Counted from the first letter of the stretch, positions 7,557-16,232 are shown. The stretch: 22,722 bases of DNA from an uncultured Dorea sp. (GCA_948468495.1 CAOKJI010000001.1:1-22722), one strand, 5' to 3'. The notes: a model not told the origin generated them from the letters alone. Numbers and translations are program-made.

Positions 7557-8354
7557 CTAAGCAACTGCTGAAAATGGTATTCTTTGCTGCTCCTTCTCTT
7601 CTGGCCCCGCTGTCTCCGGCTTCTGACTCTCTGCCGTCGTAGTTCTTGTTGTTCCTCCTGATACATAGACCTTCCCGCACTCCGGGCAAACTGCCGTATG
7701 CATCGTCACAGACTGACTAACAACCTCTTTGCCTTCCCGGACTGCCTTTGCCTGTTCTCTGACAACATGCTCCATCTCATGCCCTCTTACCGCTGAGGCT
7801 GCTTGTTCCGGAGCAATATGCGTCGGTGATTTGTAGGAAACCCCAGCATCATTCGAGCCATCCTGATACTTCCGCTGCTCACAGGTCTTACATTCACCTT
7901 CTTTGGCAGCCTTCTGTACACCTTCTGCTCCCTGCGCCGCATTCAAATCCGCGTCTGCATCAGAAGCTCTTGCCCTGCCTGCGGCAGTCTTCGCCTGTTC
8001 CGCCTGTGAGCCGTCTCCATATTGAATCCGCATCCGCACCGCAAGTTCCGCCGGGTCCATTCCTTTCCTCAAAAAAGGAATTGCATAGCCAACCCCATTT
8101 GTAGCGTTCGCATTCACTGCTTTTATCGGACGGACAGGCTCCACCGGTGTTCCAATATCCGATGCGCGCCTGACCACCGGAACCGCGCCTGTTCTCTGCA
8201 CCGGCTGCGTTCTAACCGTTCGTGAGGTCTCTGCAGTCCGCATGGAGCCATATACACCATAGGCGCTGTAAGCGCCATAAGAACCATACCGGCCATAGGA
8301 GCTTACTCCTGACACCCCCGTCATTGTACTAACGCCAAATACACCGTTTAACAC
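7557..8354 (-). CDS. Putative HExxH metallopeptidase, SprA-related family
   Basis: This 265-residue protein starts at GTG 8354 behind AAAGGAGG. Residues 18-37 are Tyr/Gly/Ser-rich, then comes a variable region, and the conserved part lies at about 150-240. It contains C155-KT-C158, the run KYQDGSNDAGVSYKSPTHI, the zinc-type motif H192-E-M-E-H196 and C223-PE-C226. This pattern resembles the SprA-related putative metalloprotease family (CJM1_0395-like). I recognise the family by pattern only; no substrate is known to me. There is no signal peptide, so it is probably cytoplasmic unless exported by the flagellar system. Its place between the EAL-HDOD gene and a chemoreceptor suggests a motility-linked role. 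Confidence 0.7.
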   Translation of the reverse strand: MLNGVFGVSTMTGVSGVSSYGRYGSYGAYSAYGVYGSMRTAETSRTVRTQPVQRTGAVPVVRRASDIGTPVEPVRPIKAVNANATNGVGYAIPFLRKGMDPAELAVRMRIQYGDGSQAEQAKTAAGRARASDADADLNAAQGAEGVQKAAKEGECKTCEQRKYQDGSNDAGVSYKSPTHIAPEQAASAVRGHEMEHVVREQAKAVREGKEVVSQSVTMHTAVCPECGKVYVSGGTTRTTTAESQKPETAGPEEKEQQRIPFSAVA

Positions 8355-8417
8355 GCTCCCGCCCTCCTTTCCTAATCCAAAAACCCATTTTTAATACAAT
8401 ATCCGGTTTCTTCCAGA

Positions 8418-9662
8418 TTATTCTTTGCTTCCTACCACATTATCCCAGATATCGTTCACTTCCTCTACACATTCCATATAAATCTGCGCCATTTCATTCG
8501 TGTGCAGCCCTAATTCCTCGGCAATCACTTTAATCTCTGTCCACTCAGCTTTTTCATAAGAAAGTATAAGCTCATACAACCTTCCGGCCGGTCCCTCCTT
8601 CGAGACAAGGGCCGCTTTCACCTCTTCCACAATCGGAATATCCTGCAGAATCTCTTCCATCGGCGCGTCAATCATATATTCCAGCGTAGAGAACATGCCA
8701 AGAAGATATGCATCGGAATTTGTAATTGCAAATTTTTTCAGCCTCTTCACCAGTCTGGAAGCAAAATTCGCACGCATAAATGAAGTCTTTAAAAGCTCTT
8801 CAGAAGAATTATCCTCATCATTCTCCTCAAAACTCAGAAGATATATCCACTGCTTAAGCTGGCTGATTCCAACCTTGACCATTGCCTGACGAACCGAAGT
8901 GGTCTCGCGATGAGACGCAAAATACGCGGAGTTCGCCATCTTCAGCAAAGCATAAGTAAGAGCAGCGTCCCTGCTTACAATCTCTTCCAATACTTCAATA
9001 TCCGGTTCATCCTTCGTAATCTCAATAATGAGCTGATAGAGATTCCCCTGCATAAAATCCATCTTGCTGGTCTTCGTCAACGTGGCTGTAGAGATATAAT
9101 TCCCTTCCACGTAATCCACCTGAAGTTCCTTCGCATACTCATAAACTTCTTTACTGTTCACACCAGTAGCAATAAACTCTTTCTGGAAACCATGAGCCAT
9201 ATCCACAACATTAGCAATGGAACGCCGCTGAGTCTCATCCATCTTATTAGAAATATCTACTTTTATATAATCTACATACTCCAGCATACTGAAATACTTG
9301 GGCGTAAACTGAAAATCATTAATTGCAAAATGATAACCCTCGTCCCTGTATTTCCCAATTATGATAGTTGCAAGTGAATGTACTACTATATTATCCTCTA
9401 TCTGGATAATTACCTTATCCTTATCAAAAATCTTCGGCGTATTCCGAAATAATAATGTAGGCGTAAATGTCATAAACGTCTTCTTATCCTTAAAAATAGC
9501 GCCTGAGTTTTCAGACAGGAAGGATACCATCGCATTCGCCGCCACACTGTCTGTACTCGGATTATACAAACTATCCATATCCTCCTGAACCATAAGCTCA
9601 TATCCGATGATTGTATCTGTCCGAATGTCTTTAATTGCCTGTCTTACTACACACTTTTCCAT
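8418..9662 (-). CDS. EAL-HDOD signalling protein with degenerate EAL domain
   Basis: This 414-residue YuxH/CdgJ-type protein has an N-terminal EAL-fold domain (about 1-200) and a C-terminal HDOD domain (about 205-400, with EEIVSRDAALTYALLKMANS). Active EAL domains hydrolyse cyclic di-GMP. Here the signature is E22-L-M instead of EAL. E89, D116 and K134 are kept, but the NxS asparagine is absent (TFTPT), the DDFG pair is N115-D116-F-Q, and AEGVE is ATGVN. It is therefore probably not a working phosphodiesterase and may be a ligand-binding or scaffold protein. It follows cheV with a 1-bp gap, and its ribosome binding site (GGAGGAAAGAGGG) lies inside cheV, implying translational coupling and a chemotaxis or motility role. 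Confidence 0.88.
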   Translation of the reverse strand: MEKCVVRQAIKDIRTDTIIGYELMVQEDMDSLYNPSTDSVAANAMVSFLSENSGAIFKDKKTFMTFTPTLLFRNTPKIFDKDKVIIQIEDNIVVHSLATIIIGKYRDEGYHFAINDFQFTPKYFSMLEYVDYIKVDISNKMDETQRRSIANVVDMAHGFQKEFIATGVNSKEVYEYAKELQVDYVEGNYISTATLTKTSKMDFMQGNLYQLIIEITKDEPDIEVLEEIVSRDAALTYALLKMANSAYFASHRETTSVRQAMVKVGISQLKQWIYLLSFEENDEDNSSEELLKTSFMRANFASRLVKRLKKFAITNSDAYLLGMFSTLEYMIDAPMEEILQDIPIVEEVKAALVSKEGPAGRLYELILSYEKAEWTEIKVIAEELGLHTNEMAQIYMECVEEVNDIWDNVVGSKE

Positions 9663-9663
9663 G

Positions 9664-10581
9664 CTACATCATCCCTCTTTCCTCCAGAAGCCGGTCCATC
9701 ACCTGAACCAGACGTCCGATTTCCGGCTTGGATAACTGCTCATCTGCACCAAGCTGTTTTCCTTTGATTCTCATCTCCGGATTAATCAGGGATGAGAAGA
9801 TAATAATCGGTATCTTCTTCATAATCTCATCATCTTTTACCAACTTTGTCAAACGATGACCGTCCATCTCCGGCATCTCAATATCGGTAATCAAAAGCGC
9901 CGCTCTGTCGTCAAAATCAGGCTCATCCCGCACAGACAGAAGATACTCCCACGCCTCTCTGCCATTATTAAAGTTCTTGATATTGGCATAACCCGCACGA
10001 ATCAGAGAATCTTTAATCATCTTGGTAAGAAGTATGGAATCTTCTGCAAGAATAATACTGTGGTCTCTTGCAATTCTGTCCCCTAACCGGTCAATCTCTT
10101 CTACCTGAATACTAGTCTCCGGCGCAATCTCAGCTACAATCTTCTCAAAGTCAAGAATGGTAACCAGATTACCGTTACACTGGGCAATACCGGTAGCAAC
10201 GCCATCGTCCCCGCTGGTAATCGTCTTATCCGGCTTATGGATATCTTCCCAGGAAATCCTGCTGATTCCAACCACCGTATGTACGCGAAAGGCAATATCC
10301 ATCTTATTAAAATTCGTAATAATAAATAAATCTCTTTCCTTCGCATCGTCGACCTTACCGGTCAGATATTTGGGCAGATTGATTACTGTCATGAGGATTT
10401 CCCTTGGTTTAAAAATCCCCTCCACTGCCTCATGAGAATGAGGTATTGGCTTTACTTTATCCGCCATCATAATTTCCCGTACTTTTGCTACATTGATACC
10501 ATACAATTCCCCAAAAATGGTAAACTGCATAATCTCAATCTCATTTGTTCCCGATTCCAATAAAATCTCTGTATCAGCCAT
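9664..10581 (-). CDS. cheV: Chemotaxis coupling protein CheV (CheW-receiver)
   Basis: CheV couples chemoreceptors to CheA and carries a receiver for adaptation. The 305-residue protein has a CheW-like domain at about 15-155 and a receiver domain at about 174-300. In the receiver, E180-D181 form the acidic pair, D233 in LLITDIEMP is the phosphoacceptor, and S263/S264 and K285 complete the active site. I start it at ATG 10581, which has AAGGAG 9 bases upstream. A GTG two codons earlier lies only 3 bases from that site. It is separated from cheD by 68 bp and from the EAL-HDOD gene by 1 bp. No cheW or cheA occurs in the window. Confidence 0.95.
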   Translation of the reverse strand: MADTEILLESGTNEIEIMQFTIFGELYGINVAKVREIMMADKVKPIPHSHEAVEGIFKPREILMTVINLPKYLTGKVDDAKERDLFIITNFNKMDIAFRVHTVVGISRISWEDIHKPDKTITSGDDGVATGIAQCNGNLVTILDFEKIVAEIAPETSIQVEEIDRLGDRIARDHSIILAEDSILLTKMIKDSLIRAGYANIKNFNNGREAWEYLLSVRDEPDFDDRAALLITDIEMPEMDGHRLTKLVKDDEIMKKIPIIIFSSLINPEMRIKGKQLGADEQLSKPEIGRLVQVMDRLLEERGMM

Positions 10582-10649
10582 AACCACTTTCTCCTTTATA
10601 TTCTACTATTACATATTTATCGACATAATATCCCTATATCTTAAGCCTT

Positions 10650-11129
10650 TTATAGCTTCCTCTCCGGTTTCCCCGCTGTACGCACGCATACCTGACCGGT
10701 CGCTACATCCAACGACATAGTTCGCGCGTAATTTGCCCCTGTATCCTCGGCGGAAACCCGCAGCCCTTCCATCATCAGTATTCTTTTGACATTCTGGGCA
10801 TTCCTATCTCCAATATTACCAAGGCCCCCCGGCCCCTTCATTTCAAACATCTTCGCACCGCCTGCAATCTTAACTACAAGTCTTCCTTTTGTAGCTCCAA
10901 ATGCATAAAGCTTGCGCAGAGTTTCCCGGATTCCTGAATCTGCATATTTCAATACATTACTGTCTGTAGCGCTCTTCTCGGGAAGCATAATATGAAGAAG
11001 CGCCCCCAGTTTAATCATGGGGTCATAGAAAGCTATGCCTATACAGGAACCCAGTGCATAGGTAATCAGTTCGCCTTCCTGCCTTGCAATCTTCATATCT
11101 GCTATTCCGACCGATATCTTCTTGGCCAT
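10650..11129 (-). CDS. cheD: Chemoreceptor glutamine deamidase CheD
   Basis: CheD deamidates specific glutamines of chemoreceptors and also binds and stimulates CheC. The 159-residue protein has the catalytic set T23, C29 (in ALGSCIG) and H46 (in LLHIMLP), followed by the glycine-rich AGGAKMF segment typical of the family. Its ATG follows the cheC stop codon directly (TAAATG), so the two genes are presumably translationally coupled, matching the known CheC-CheD complex. Confidence 0.96.
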   Translation of the reverse strand: MAKKISVGIADMKIARQEGELITYALGSCIGIAFYDPMIKLGALLHIMLPEKSATDSNVLKYADSGIRETLRKLYAFGATKGRLVVKIAGGAKMFEMKGPGGLGNIGDRNAQNVKRILMMEGLRVSAEDTGANYARTMSLDVATGQVCVRTAGKPERKL

Positions 11130-11753
11130 TTATCCTTCAACTCCCAGCTTTTTCATTAGAATATTCAGAGATTTCACATCCGGCAGAAGAAGCATACTGC
11201 TATGAAAGGCCTTTCCATCAATTTTAAAGTCTCCGGTCACCATCATAATTCTGTCCGAATGCTGCCCCATCATTGCGATTGGCACGCTCAAGATGCCGCC
11301 TAGCATATTCACGGTAAATTGGGGAACCGACAATTCTACTTCAACATTAGTCAGCGACGACAACGCTATTACATAAGACGAGATTACAATATTTCCAATC
11401 TCGGTAAGAACAGAAGTGTCTATTTCCTCCAATTCCAGAAGTTCTACTCTTGTCTTTCCCAGCATACGGAAAAGAATATCGTCAGAAAATTCCTGCGGAA
11501 GAATAAACAGCATAATTCCCTGTATCTCCCCGCTCATCTCTACAAAAATAGCAGCGACAACGTTCTCCGGGTCCCCCATCTTTTCAATTGCTTCATTAAA
11601 TCCTAATATCTCTGCTCTTGGAAGCGTCATGTTAACTTTGGCGCTCAGCATACTGGACAGTGCAGTCGCAGCGTTGCCTCCTCCGATACTCCCAATCTCT
11701 TTCAGGATATCCAGTTCCAGTGCATTCATTTCTTCGTATTTTTTTATCGCCAT
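11130..11753 (-). CDS. cheC: CheY-P phosphatase CheC
   Basis: CheC dephosphorylates CheY-P and is regulated by CheD. The 207-residue protein has the two-fold CheC repeat. The second active site fits the motif [D/S]x3Ex2Nx22P exactly, at S114, E118, N121 and P144. The first site has D15, E19 and P45 at the right spacing, but serine (S22) where the catalytic Asn is expected (EIGSIGGGN). One phosphatase site may therefore be weak or inactive. It lies 11 bp after the flgG-type gene and abuts cheD. Its ribosome binding site (GGGGTGAG) is modest. Confidence 0.95.
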   Translation of the reverse strand: MAIKKYEEMNALELDILKEIGSIGGGNAATALSSMLSAKVNMTLPRAEILGFNEAIEKMGDPENVVAAIFVEMSGEIQGIMLFILPQEFSDDILFRMLGKTRVELLELEEIDTSVLTEIGNIVISSYVIALSSLTNVEVELSVPQFTVNMLGGILSVPIAMMGQHSDRIMMVTGDFKIDGKAFHSSMLLLPDVKSLNILMKKLGVEG

Positions 11754-11764
11754 GTCTCACCCCG

Positions 11765-12475
11765 CTATGATCTTAATGTATTAATCGTACTCATAATTTC
11801 ATCTGACGTCGTCACCATTCTAAGCGCAAGTGAATACGCTCTCTGCGCTTCAATCGTCTTCGTTATCTCGTCAGCCGTATCAACGCCAGACATCTCCAGC
11901 GTATGATCCCGCATCTTCGCACCCGGGATTAAAAATGGAGCACCATTCTTGGCAACCGGAGAAAATTCGTTATTCCCTACACTCAGCATTCCATCCAGAA
12001 TATTGAACCCATATACGCCGATTTCACCGCTTAATTCTCCGTCCGTAACGCGAATAGGGTTACGATTCTGATCCAGAACAAAATTACCGTTATCATTGAC
12101 CAGATAGAACTCTGTTCCCCGTTTCGACAAACTGAAATGACCGTTCCTCGTATACGTAATCTCACCGGTAATCGGACTTCTTAACATGAAGAAGCCGCGC
12201 TCTATAATCGCATAATCATACTCGCCCTCAGACGGAACAAATCCGCTCGGGTCAAATTTTGTATCCGTCTTCTCTACTACCACGCCGGTTCCTGCCTTCA
12301 GCGGCGTATCCTCTCCATTATAATTGTTCAGATTATAGTACATCAAATCTGAAAATACTGCCGACTTACTCTTATATCCATAGTTATTCACATTTGCAAA
12401 GTTATTGGCAATCACATCCAGCTTCCTCTGCTCTTCCATTGCGCCTCTTGCAGCCGTATAAAATGATGTATACAT
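11765..12475 (-). CDS. flgG: Flagellar rod/hook-basal body protein, FlgG type
   Basis: This 236-residue axial protein belongs to the FlgF/FlgG family that forms the rod. The N-terminus (AARGAMEEQRKLDVIANNFANVNNYGYKS) is the flg rod motif with ANN-x-ANVN, and the C-terminus EAQRAYSLALRMVTTSDEIMS is the partner helix. TYTRNGHFSL is the central family motif. There is no signal peptide, as expected for an export-apparatus substrate. It is slightly shorter than the typical 260-residue FlgG. Together with the upstream paralogue it corresponds to the flhO-flhP pair of Bacillus. Assignment as FlgG rather than FlgF is tentative and rests on the C-terminus. Confidence 0.85.
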   Translation of the reverse strand: MYTSFYTAARGAMEEQRKLDVIANNFANVNNYGYKSKSAVFSDLMYYNLNNYNGEDTPLKAGTGVVVEKTDTKFDPSGFVPSEGEYDYAIIERGFFMLRSPITGEITYTRNGHFSLSKRGTEFYLVNDNGNFVLDQNRNPIRVTDGELSGEIGVYGFNILDGMLSVGNNEFSPVAKNGAPFLIPGAKMRDHTLEMSGVDTADEITKTIEAQRAYSLALRMVTTSDEIMSTINTLRS

Positions 12476-12558
12476 CTCCTGTTACTCCTCTCCCAGACTT
12501 CCATCCCTATCCTGTCTCGTCAGCCTGCATCTTATCGAACACCAGGCTCGACAAGTAT

Positions 12559-12564
12559 ATTATA
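12559..12564 (-). promoter_or_regulatory. Candidate internal minus-10 before the second rod gene
   Basis: TATAAT on the minus strand lies in the 135-bp gap between the two rod-type genes, the widest gap of the minus-strand series. A recognisable minus-35 is lacking, so this is a weak call for an internal promoter. The same gap has a perfect 12-bp palindrome, CGCCGTACGGCG, at 12586-12597. Confidence 0.2.
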
Positions 12565-12610
12565 TTTACCAGCATTGCATCTTTCCGCCGTACGGCGTCC
12601 GCTGCTCTTA

Positions 12611-13351
12611 TTACGTTGCGGTACCAATCGTAACAATCTTGCCGACCAACTGGTCATATATCTTCAGAATCTGAGCCGACCCTTGCAGAACCCTCTGCCC
12701 GCTCATCATTCTGGTCATCTGCTCTGCCATATTCACATTGGAATATTCCGTATACTTTTGAGTTATCTTCGTGTTCGATACCTGGGGCGCCCCATTTGCC
12801 TCAAATACGCCGCCGGTAATCTTCGTAAGCTGATTGTAATCCGCAAAATCATATGTCTGGATTTTGCCGAAATACTGCAGACCATCCTCTGTTGTAATAT
12901 TCCCCTGAGAATCAATCGCAACTTCATCTATCGGAAGCTGGATTGGACCATTCGCACCCATCACGCGTCCAATTCCGGGCAGAACCAGATATCTCTGGTC
13001 ATCCAGATTAAAAGAACCGTTTCTCGTATACACAATACCGTTATTCGTCTGAATTGCAAAAAAACCGTTCCCGGTCAGACCTACATCCAGCGGTCCCCCG
13101 GTCTCCCGCAAGCCGCCTTCGCTATAATCCGTTATTCTCTCATCCGCAATATTCATCCGGGATACCGTACCCACCTGCGTCTTTCCATACTGGTCATAAC
13201 GGTAAATCATCTCTTCCCGGAATGTACTCTCCATCAACCGGTCTTCCTTGTAGCCTGGAGTAGATACATTCGATATATTATTACTGATAATATTCATATT
13301 CCGGTTCTGTGTAATCATGTTTGAAGCTAAATCATAATACCCCTGAAACAT
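12611..13351 (-). CDS. Flagellar rod/hook-basal body protein, FlgF/FlgG type
   Basis: This 246-residue member of the FlgF/FlgG rod family starts MFQGYYDLASNMITQNRN and continues with the ISNNISNVSTPGYKE rod motif. TGNGFFAIQ and YTRNGSF are the central family signatures, and SNVNMAEQMTRMMSGQR is the C-terminal helix. I choose ATG 13351 because GGGAGAGG lies 4-11 bases upstream and the rod motif begins here. The frame is open to 13417, but those extra residues lie inside the sigma factor gene. The chosen start still overlaps the end of that gene by 20 bp. It corresponds by position to Bacillus flhO. FlgF and FlgG cannot be separated with certainty. Confidence 0.85.
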   Translation of the reverse strand: MFQGYYDLASNMITQNRNMNIISNNISNVSTPGYKEDRLMESTFREEMIYRYDQYGKTQVGTVSRMNIADERITDYSEGGLRETGGPLDVGLTGNGFFAIQTNNGIVYTRNGSFNLDDQRYLVLPGIGRVMGANGPIQLPIDEVAIDSQGNITTEDGLQYFGKIQTYDFADYNQLTKITGGVFEANGAPQVSNTKITQKYTEYSNVNMAEQMTRMMSGQRVLQGSAQILKIYDQLVGKIVTIGTAT

Positions 13352-14141
13352 CTTTCCTCTCCCTTTCTTCGTTGAATTTCTCCATATGTTTGCGTAGTTT
13401 CTTAATTGCATTGGCATGAATCTGCGAAACTCTTGGCTCGCTTACCTGCAGTACGTCTGCAATCTGCCTCATATTCAGTTCATCTATATAATATAAGGAA
13501 ATTACAAGCTGTTCATTCTCCTTCAGCTTATTAATCGCCGCTACCAGGACTTCCGAAAGCTCTTTCTTAAGATATTGCTCTTCCGGCTGTTCCTGCGCTT
13601 CTCCCTGAGATATTCTCACTCCAATCTCATTCCCCTGCGCCTCTGCCAGCACCATATCCAGAGAAAGAATATTAAAAAGAGCTGCTTTACGCATCGTATC
13701 ATGATACTTCTCTGTTGAAATATCCAGATACTCTGTCACTTCCTGAACGGAAGGGTAGTACCTAAGTTTATTATATAACGTTGTCACCGCTTCTTCAATA
13801 TCTCTTGTATTCTTTCTTGTACTTCTTGGCACCCAGTCCTGCTTTCTCGCCAAATCTATAATCATGCCTTTAATCCGCTTTGATATATAAGTTTCAAACT
13901 TAACATTTTTCTCAAGATCGAACTTGTCAATTGCAGACATGATTGCAATTACGCCTTCATTGATAATATCATCCACCTGTACGAAGCTTAGGTAAATATC
14001 TCTCATCTGGAGCGCAATGCTTTTCACAAGATAGATATAACGCATAACAATCTCCTGCTTAACTTCCAGGCTGCCCGTCTCTTTATACAATTTTAAAAGC
14101 TCTTCATTTGACTTCTCTTTGTATAACTCCTGTGTCCCCAT
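13332..14141 (-). CDS. fliA: RNA polymerase sigma-28 factor (FliA/SigD)
   Basis: This alternative sigma factor drives late flagellar, flagellin and chemotaxis promoters. The 269-residue protein shows sigma region 2 at about 32-102 (QVDDIINEGVIAIMSAIDKF and KRIKGMIIDLARKQDWVPRS), region 3 at about 113-165, and region 4 at about 202-253, with NMRQIADVLQVSEPRVSQIH as the DNA-binding helix-turn-helix. It starts at ATG with TGGAG 7 bases upstream and lies 24 bp after flhA. Its 3' end overlaps the next rod gene by 20 bp. Its anti-sigma factor FlgM is not in the window. Confidence 0.96.
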   Translation of the reverse strand: MGTQELYKEKSNEELLKLYKETGSLEVKQEIVMRYIYLVKSIALQMRDIYLSFVQVDDIINEGVIAIMSAIDKFDLEKNVKFETYISKRIKGMIIDLARKQDWVPRSTRKNTRDIEEAVTTLYNKLRYYPSVQEVTEYLDISTEKYHDTMRKAALFNILSLDMVLAEAQGNEIGVRISQGEAQEQPEEQYLKKELSEVLVAAINKLKENEQLVISLYYIDELNMRQIADVLQVSEPRVSQIHANAIKKLRKHMEKFNEERERKDVSGVL

Positions 14142-14165
14142 TCCAACGCTCCATTAATCACTAAT

Positions 14166-16232
14166 CTAAAGTGTTATATTTCCAATCGCCTGTATCTGTA
14201 TATTATTGCTAATCTCGTTAAAAGAAAGCACATATACATCTGGAAAAAACTGCTCTATCAGACGATAGAAATGCACCCTAACCACCTGACTGGTCAGCAC
14301 AAGCGGAGGCTGACCAAAGTCGTGGAACTTCTTCACCTCATCTGACAATTGTGTAATCACATTCTGCATCACATCGGGACTAAGCGCAAGATACATTCCA
14401 TGTTCCCCTGTAGTCAGACTTGTAATGATGTTCTTCTCCAGCTCTGCATCCAGCGTTACTACTTTCATACTTCCGCCTTCGCAGAACTTTCTCGTAATGG
14501 TCCTCTTCATGGCCACACGAATATTTTCTGTAATAGATTCGATATCTTTGACGGTCATGGAAGAATCCACAATCGTCTCCATTATCGTCTCCATATCCTT
14601 GATTGGAATTCCTTCTTTCAGAAGATTGGTCAGAATCTTCTGGAAATTTCCATAGGAAATCAGCGTAGGAATTAATTCATCCACAAGCTCTGGAGACTGT
14701 TTCTTCATATTTTCAACCAGCCGCACAACTTCCTGCCTGTTCAGCAGCTCGTGAGCATGCTTCTTCACTGTCTCTGATAAGTGCGTCAGCATAACAGACA
14801 GCGGATCAATAACCGTATATCCGTATATCTCTGCCATCTCTTTCTTATCTACGGTAATCCACTTACTTGGTATACCATATGCAGGTTCAATCGTATCGAT
14901 ACCATCCAGCTCTTTTTCCGGATTCGGCGGCTCAAGCGCCAGATAATAATCAACCAGAATCTCACCCTTGGCAACCTCTTCGCCCTTAATCTTAATGACA
15001 TACTGATTCGTATTCAAACTGGAGCTGTCACGCAGCCGGATGGAGGGAATAACAAGACCCATCTCCTGAGCATACTGTCTTCGGAAGATGACAATACGGT
15101 CAATCATCCTGCCGCCGCTTTCCTCATCTACAAGAGGAATCAGACTGTAACCAAACTCCATCTCAATAGGCTCCACCGTAATCAGAGAATATACGCTGTT
15201 GATATCCTTAAAATCCTCTTCCTCCGTAACCTGGATTTGCTCTCCGTCCGCCAGTCCCATAGCAGCCGCCTGAGCATCCGGTACGGCCATTGCCTCCATA
15301 CGTCTGGATAGCTGCCAGCCGCCAAGCATAAGAACCAGCGCAACAACTGCAAGCTGGAATTTCGGCATTCCCGGAACTGCAAGAAGAATTGCCAGCACCG
15401 CGCCGGTCAGCATAATCGCTCTTGGCTGTGCCATAAACTGTCTGGTCACATCCACATTCAGACTATCTTCCGCAACCGCCCTGGTAACAATCATACCTGT
15501 CGCCGTAGATATGAGAAGCGCCGGAATCTGGGATACCAGACCGTCGCCGACTGTTGCAATCGAGTATACGGATAAGACTTCTGTAAATCCCATGCCCCCC
15601 TGTACCATACCGATAATACAGCCGCCGATAAAGTTGGTAGCTGTAATAATCAGGGACATAACCGCGTCGCCCTTGACAATCTTCGTGGCACCATCCATGG
15701 AGCCGTAGAAGTCTGCCTCTTTTTGAATCTTATGACGTCTCTCCTTCGCCTCTGTCTCATCAATCAATCCGCTTCCAAGGTCCGCGTCAATAGCCATCTG
15801 CTTACCAGGCATGGCATCCAGTGTAAATCTCGCCGCAACCTCAGCCACACGTTCCGCGCCTTTCGTAATAACAAGGAACTGAACCAGTACAATAATCAGG
15901 AAGATAATGACGCCGACAACAACGTTACCCTGAAGTACAAAGTCTCCCATGGCCCGGATAACCGCTCCGGCCGTACCGGAATTACCAAGGATACTTCTTG
16001 TGGTAGAAATATTCAGTCCGATACGAAATAAGGTTGTAATAAGAAGCATGGACGGAAAAATAGAAAATTCCAACGGCTCCTTAATGTTCATGCTAATCAG
16101 AAGTATGATCATCGATATGGAAATATTCAAAATAATCATTACGTCTATTAAAAACGTATTCAGCGGTATAATCAGCAGCAATACAATCATTACTACAATC
16201 AGTGACACCGCACTATTTAATATCTTTTTCAT
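14166..16232 (-). CDS. flhA: Flagellar export gate protein FlhA
   Basis: FlhA is the large export-gate subunit that forms a cytoplasmic nonamer ring and couples proton flow to substrate export. The 688-residue length is normal for the family. About eight membrane segments fill residues 1-310. They enclose the FHIPEP signature around 52-80 (EPLEFSIFPSMLLITTLFRI, then GLNISTTR) and the conserved cytoplasmic loop with MPGKQMAIDADL. The soluble substrate- and chaperone-docking domain covers about 345-688. It starts 3 bp after flhB with a ribosome binding site (GGGGTAGG) overlapping the flhB stop, so the two are probably coupled. No flhF or flhG follows it. Confidence 0.97.
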   Translation of the reverse strand: MKKILNSAVSLIVVMIVLLLIIPLNTFLIDVMIILNISISMIILLISMNIKEPLEFSIFPSMLLITTLFRIGLNISTTRSILGNSGTAGAVIRAMGDFVLQGNVVVGVIIFLIIVLVQFLVITKGAERVAEVAARFTLDAMPGKQMAIDADLGSGLIDETEAKERRHKIQKEADFYGSMDGATKIVKGDAVMSLIITATNFIGGCIIGMVQGGMGFTEVLSVYSIATVGDGLVSQIPALLISTATGMIVTRAVAEDSLNVDVTRQFMAQPRAIMLTGAVLAILLAVPGMPKFQLAVVALVLMLGGWQLSRRMEAMAVPDAQAAAMGLADGEQIQVTEEEDFKDINSVYSLITVEPIEMEFGYSLIPLVDEESGGRMIDRIVIFRRQYAQEMGLVIPSIRLRDSSSLNTNQYVIKIKGEEVAKGEILVDYYLALEPPNPEKELDGIDTIEPAYGIPSKWITVDKKEMAEIYGYTVIDPLSVMLTHLSETVKKHAHELLNRQEVVRLVENMKKQSPELVDELIPTLISYGNFQKILTNLLKEGIPIKDMETIMETIVDSSMTVKDIESITENIRVAMKRTITRKFCEGGSMKVVTLDAELEKNIITSLTTGEHGMYLALSPDVMQNVITQLSDEVKKFHDFGQPPLVLTSQVVRVHFYRLIEQFFPDVYVLSFNEISNNIQIQAIGNITL

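Noticed and set aside
12575..13324. Long plus-strand open frame of 249 codons
   Set aside because: It lies opposite the rod gene, has no ribosome binding site or recognisable motif, and its composition is that of an antisense shadow.
13352..13417. Upstream start for the first rod gene
   Set aside because: The extension is antiparallel in character to rod proteins, lies inside the sigma-28 gene and has a worse ribosome binding site than ATG 13351.
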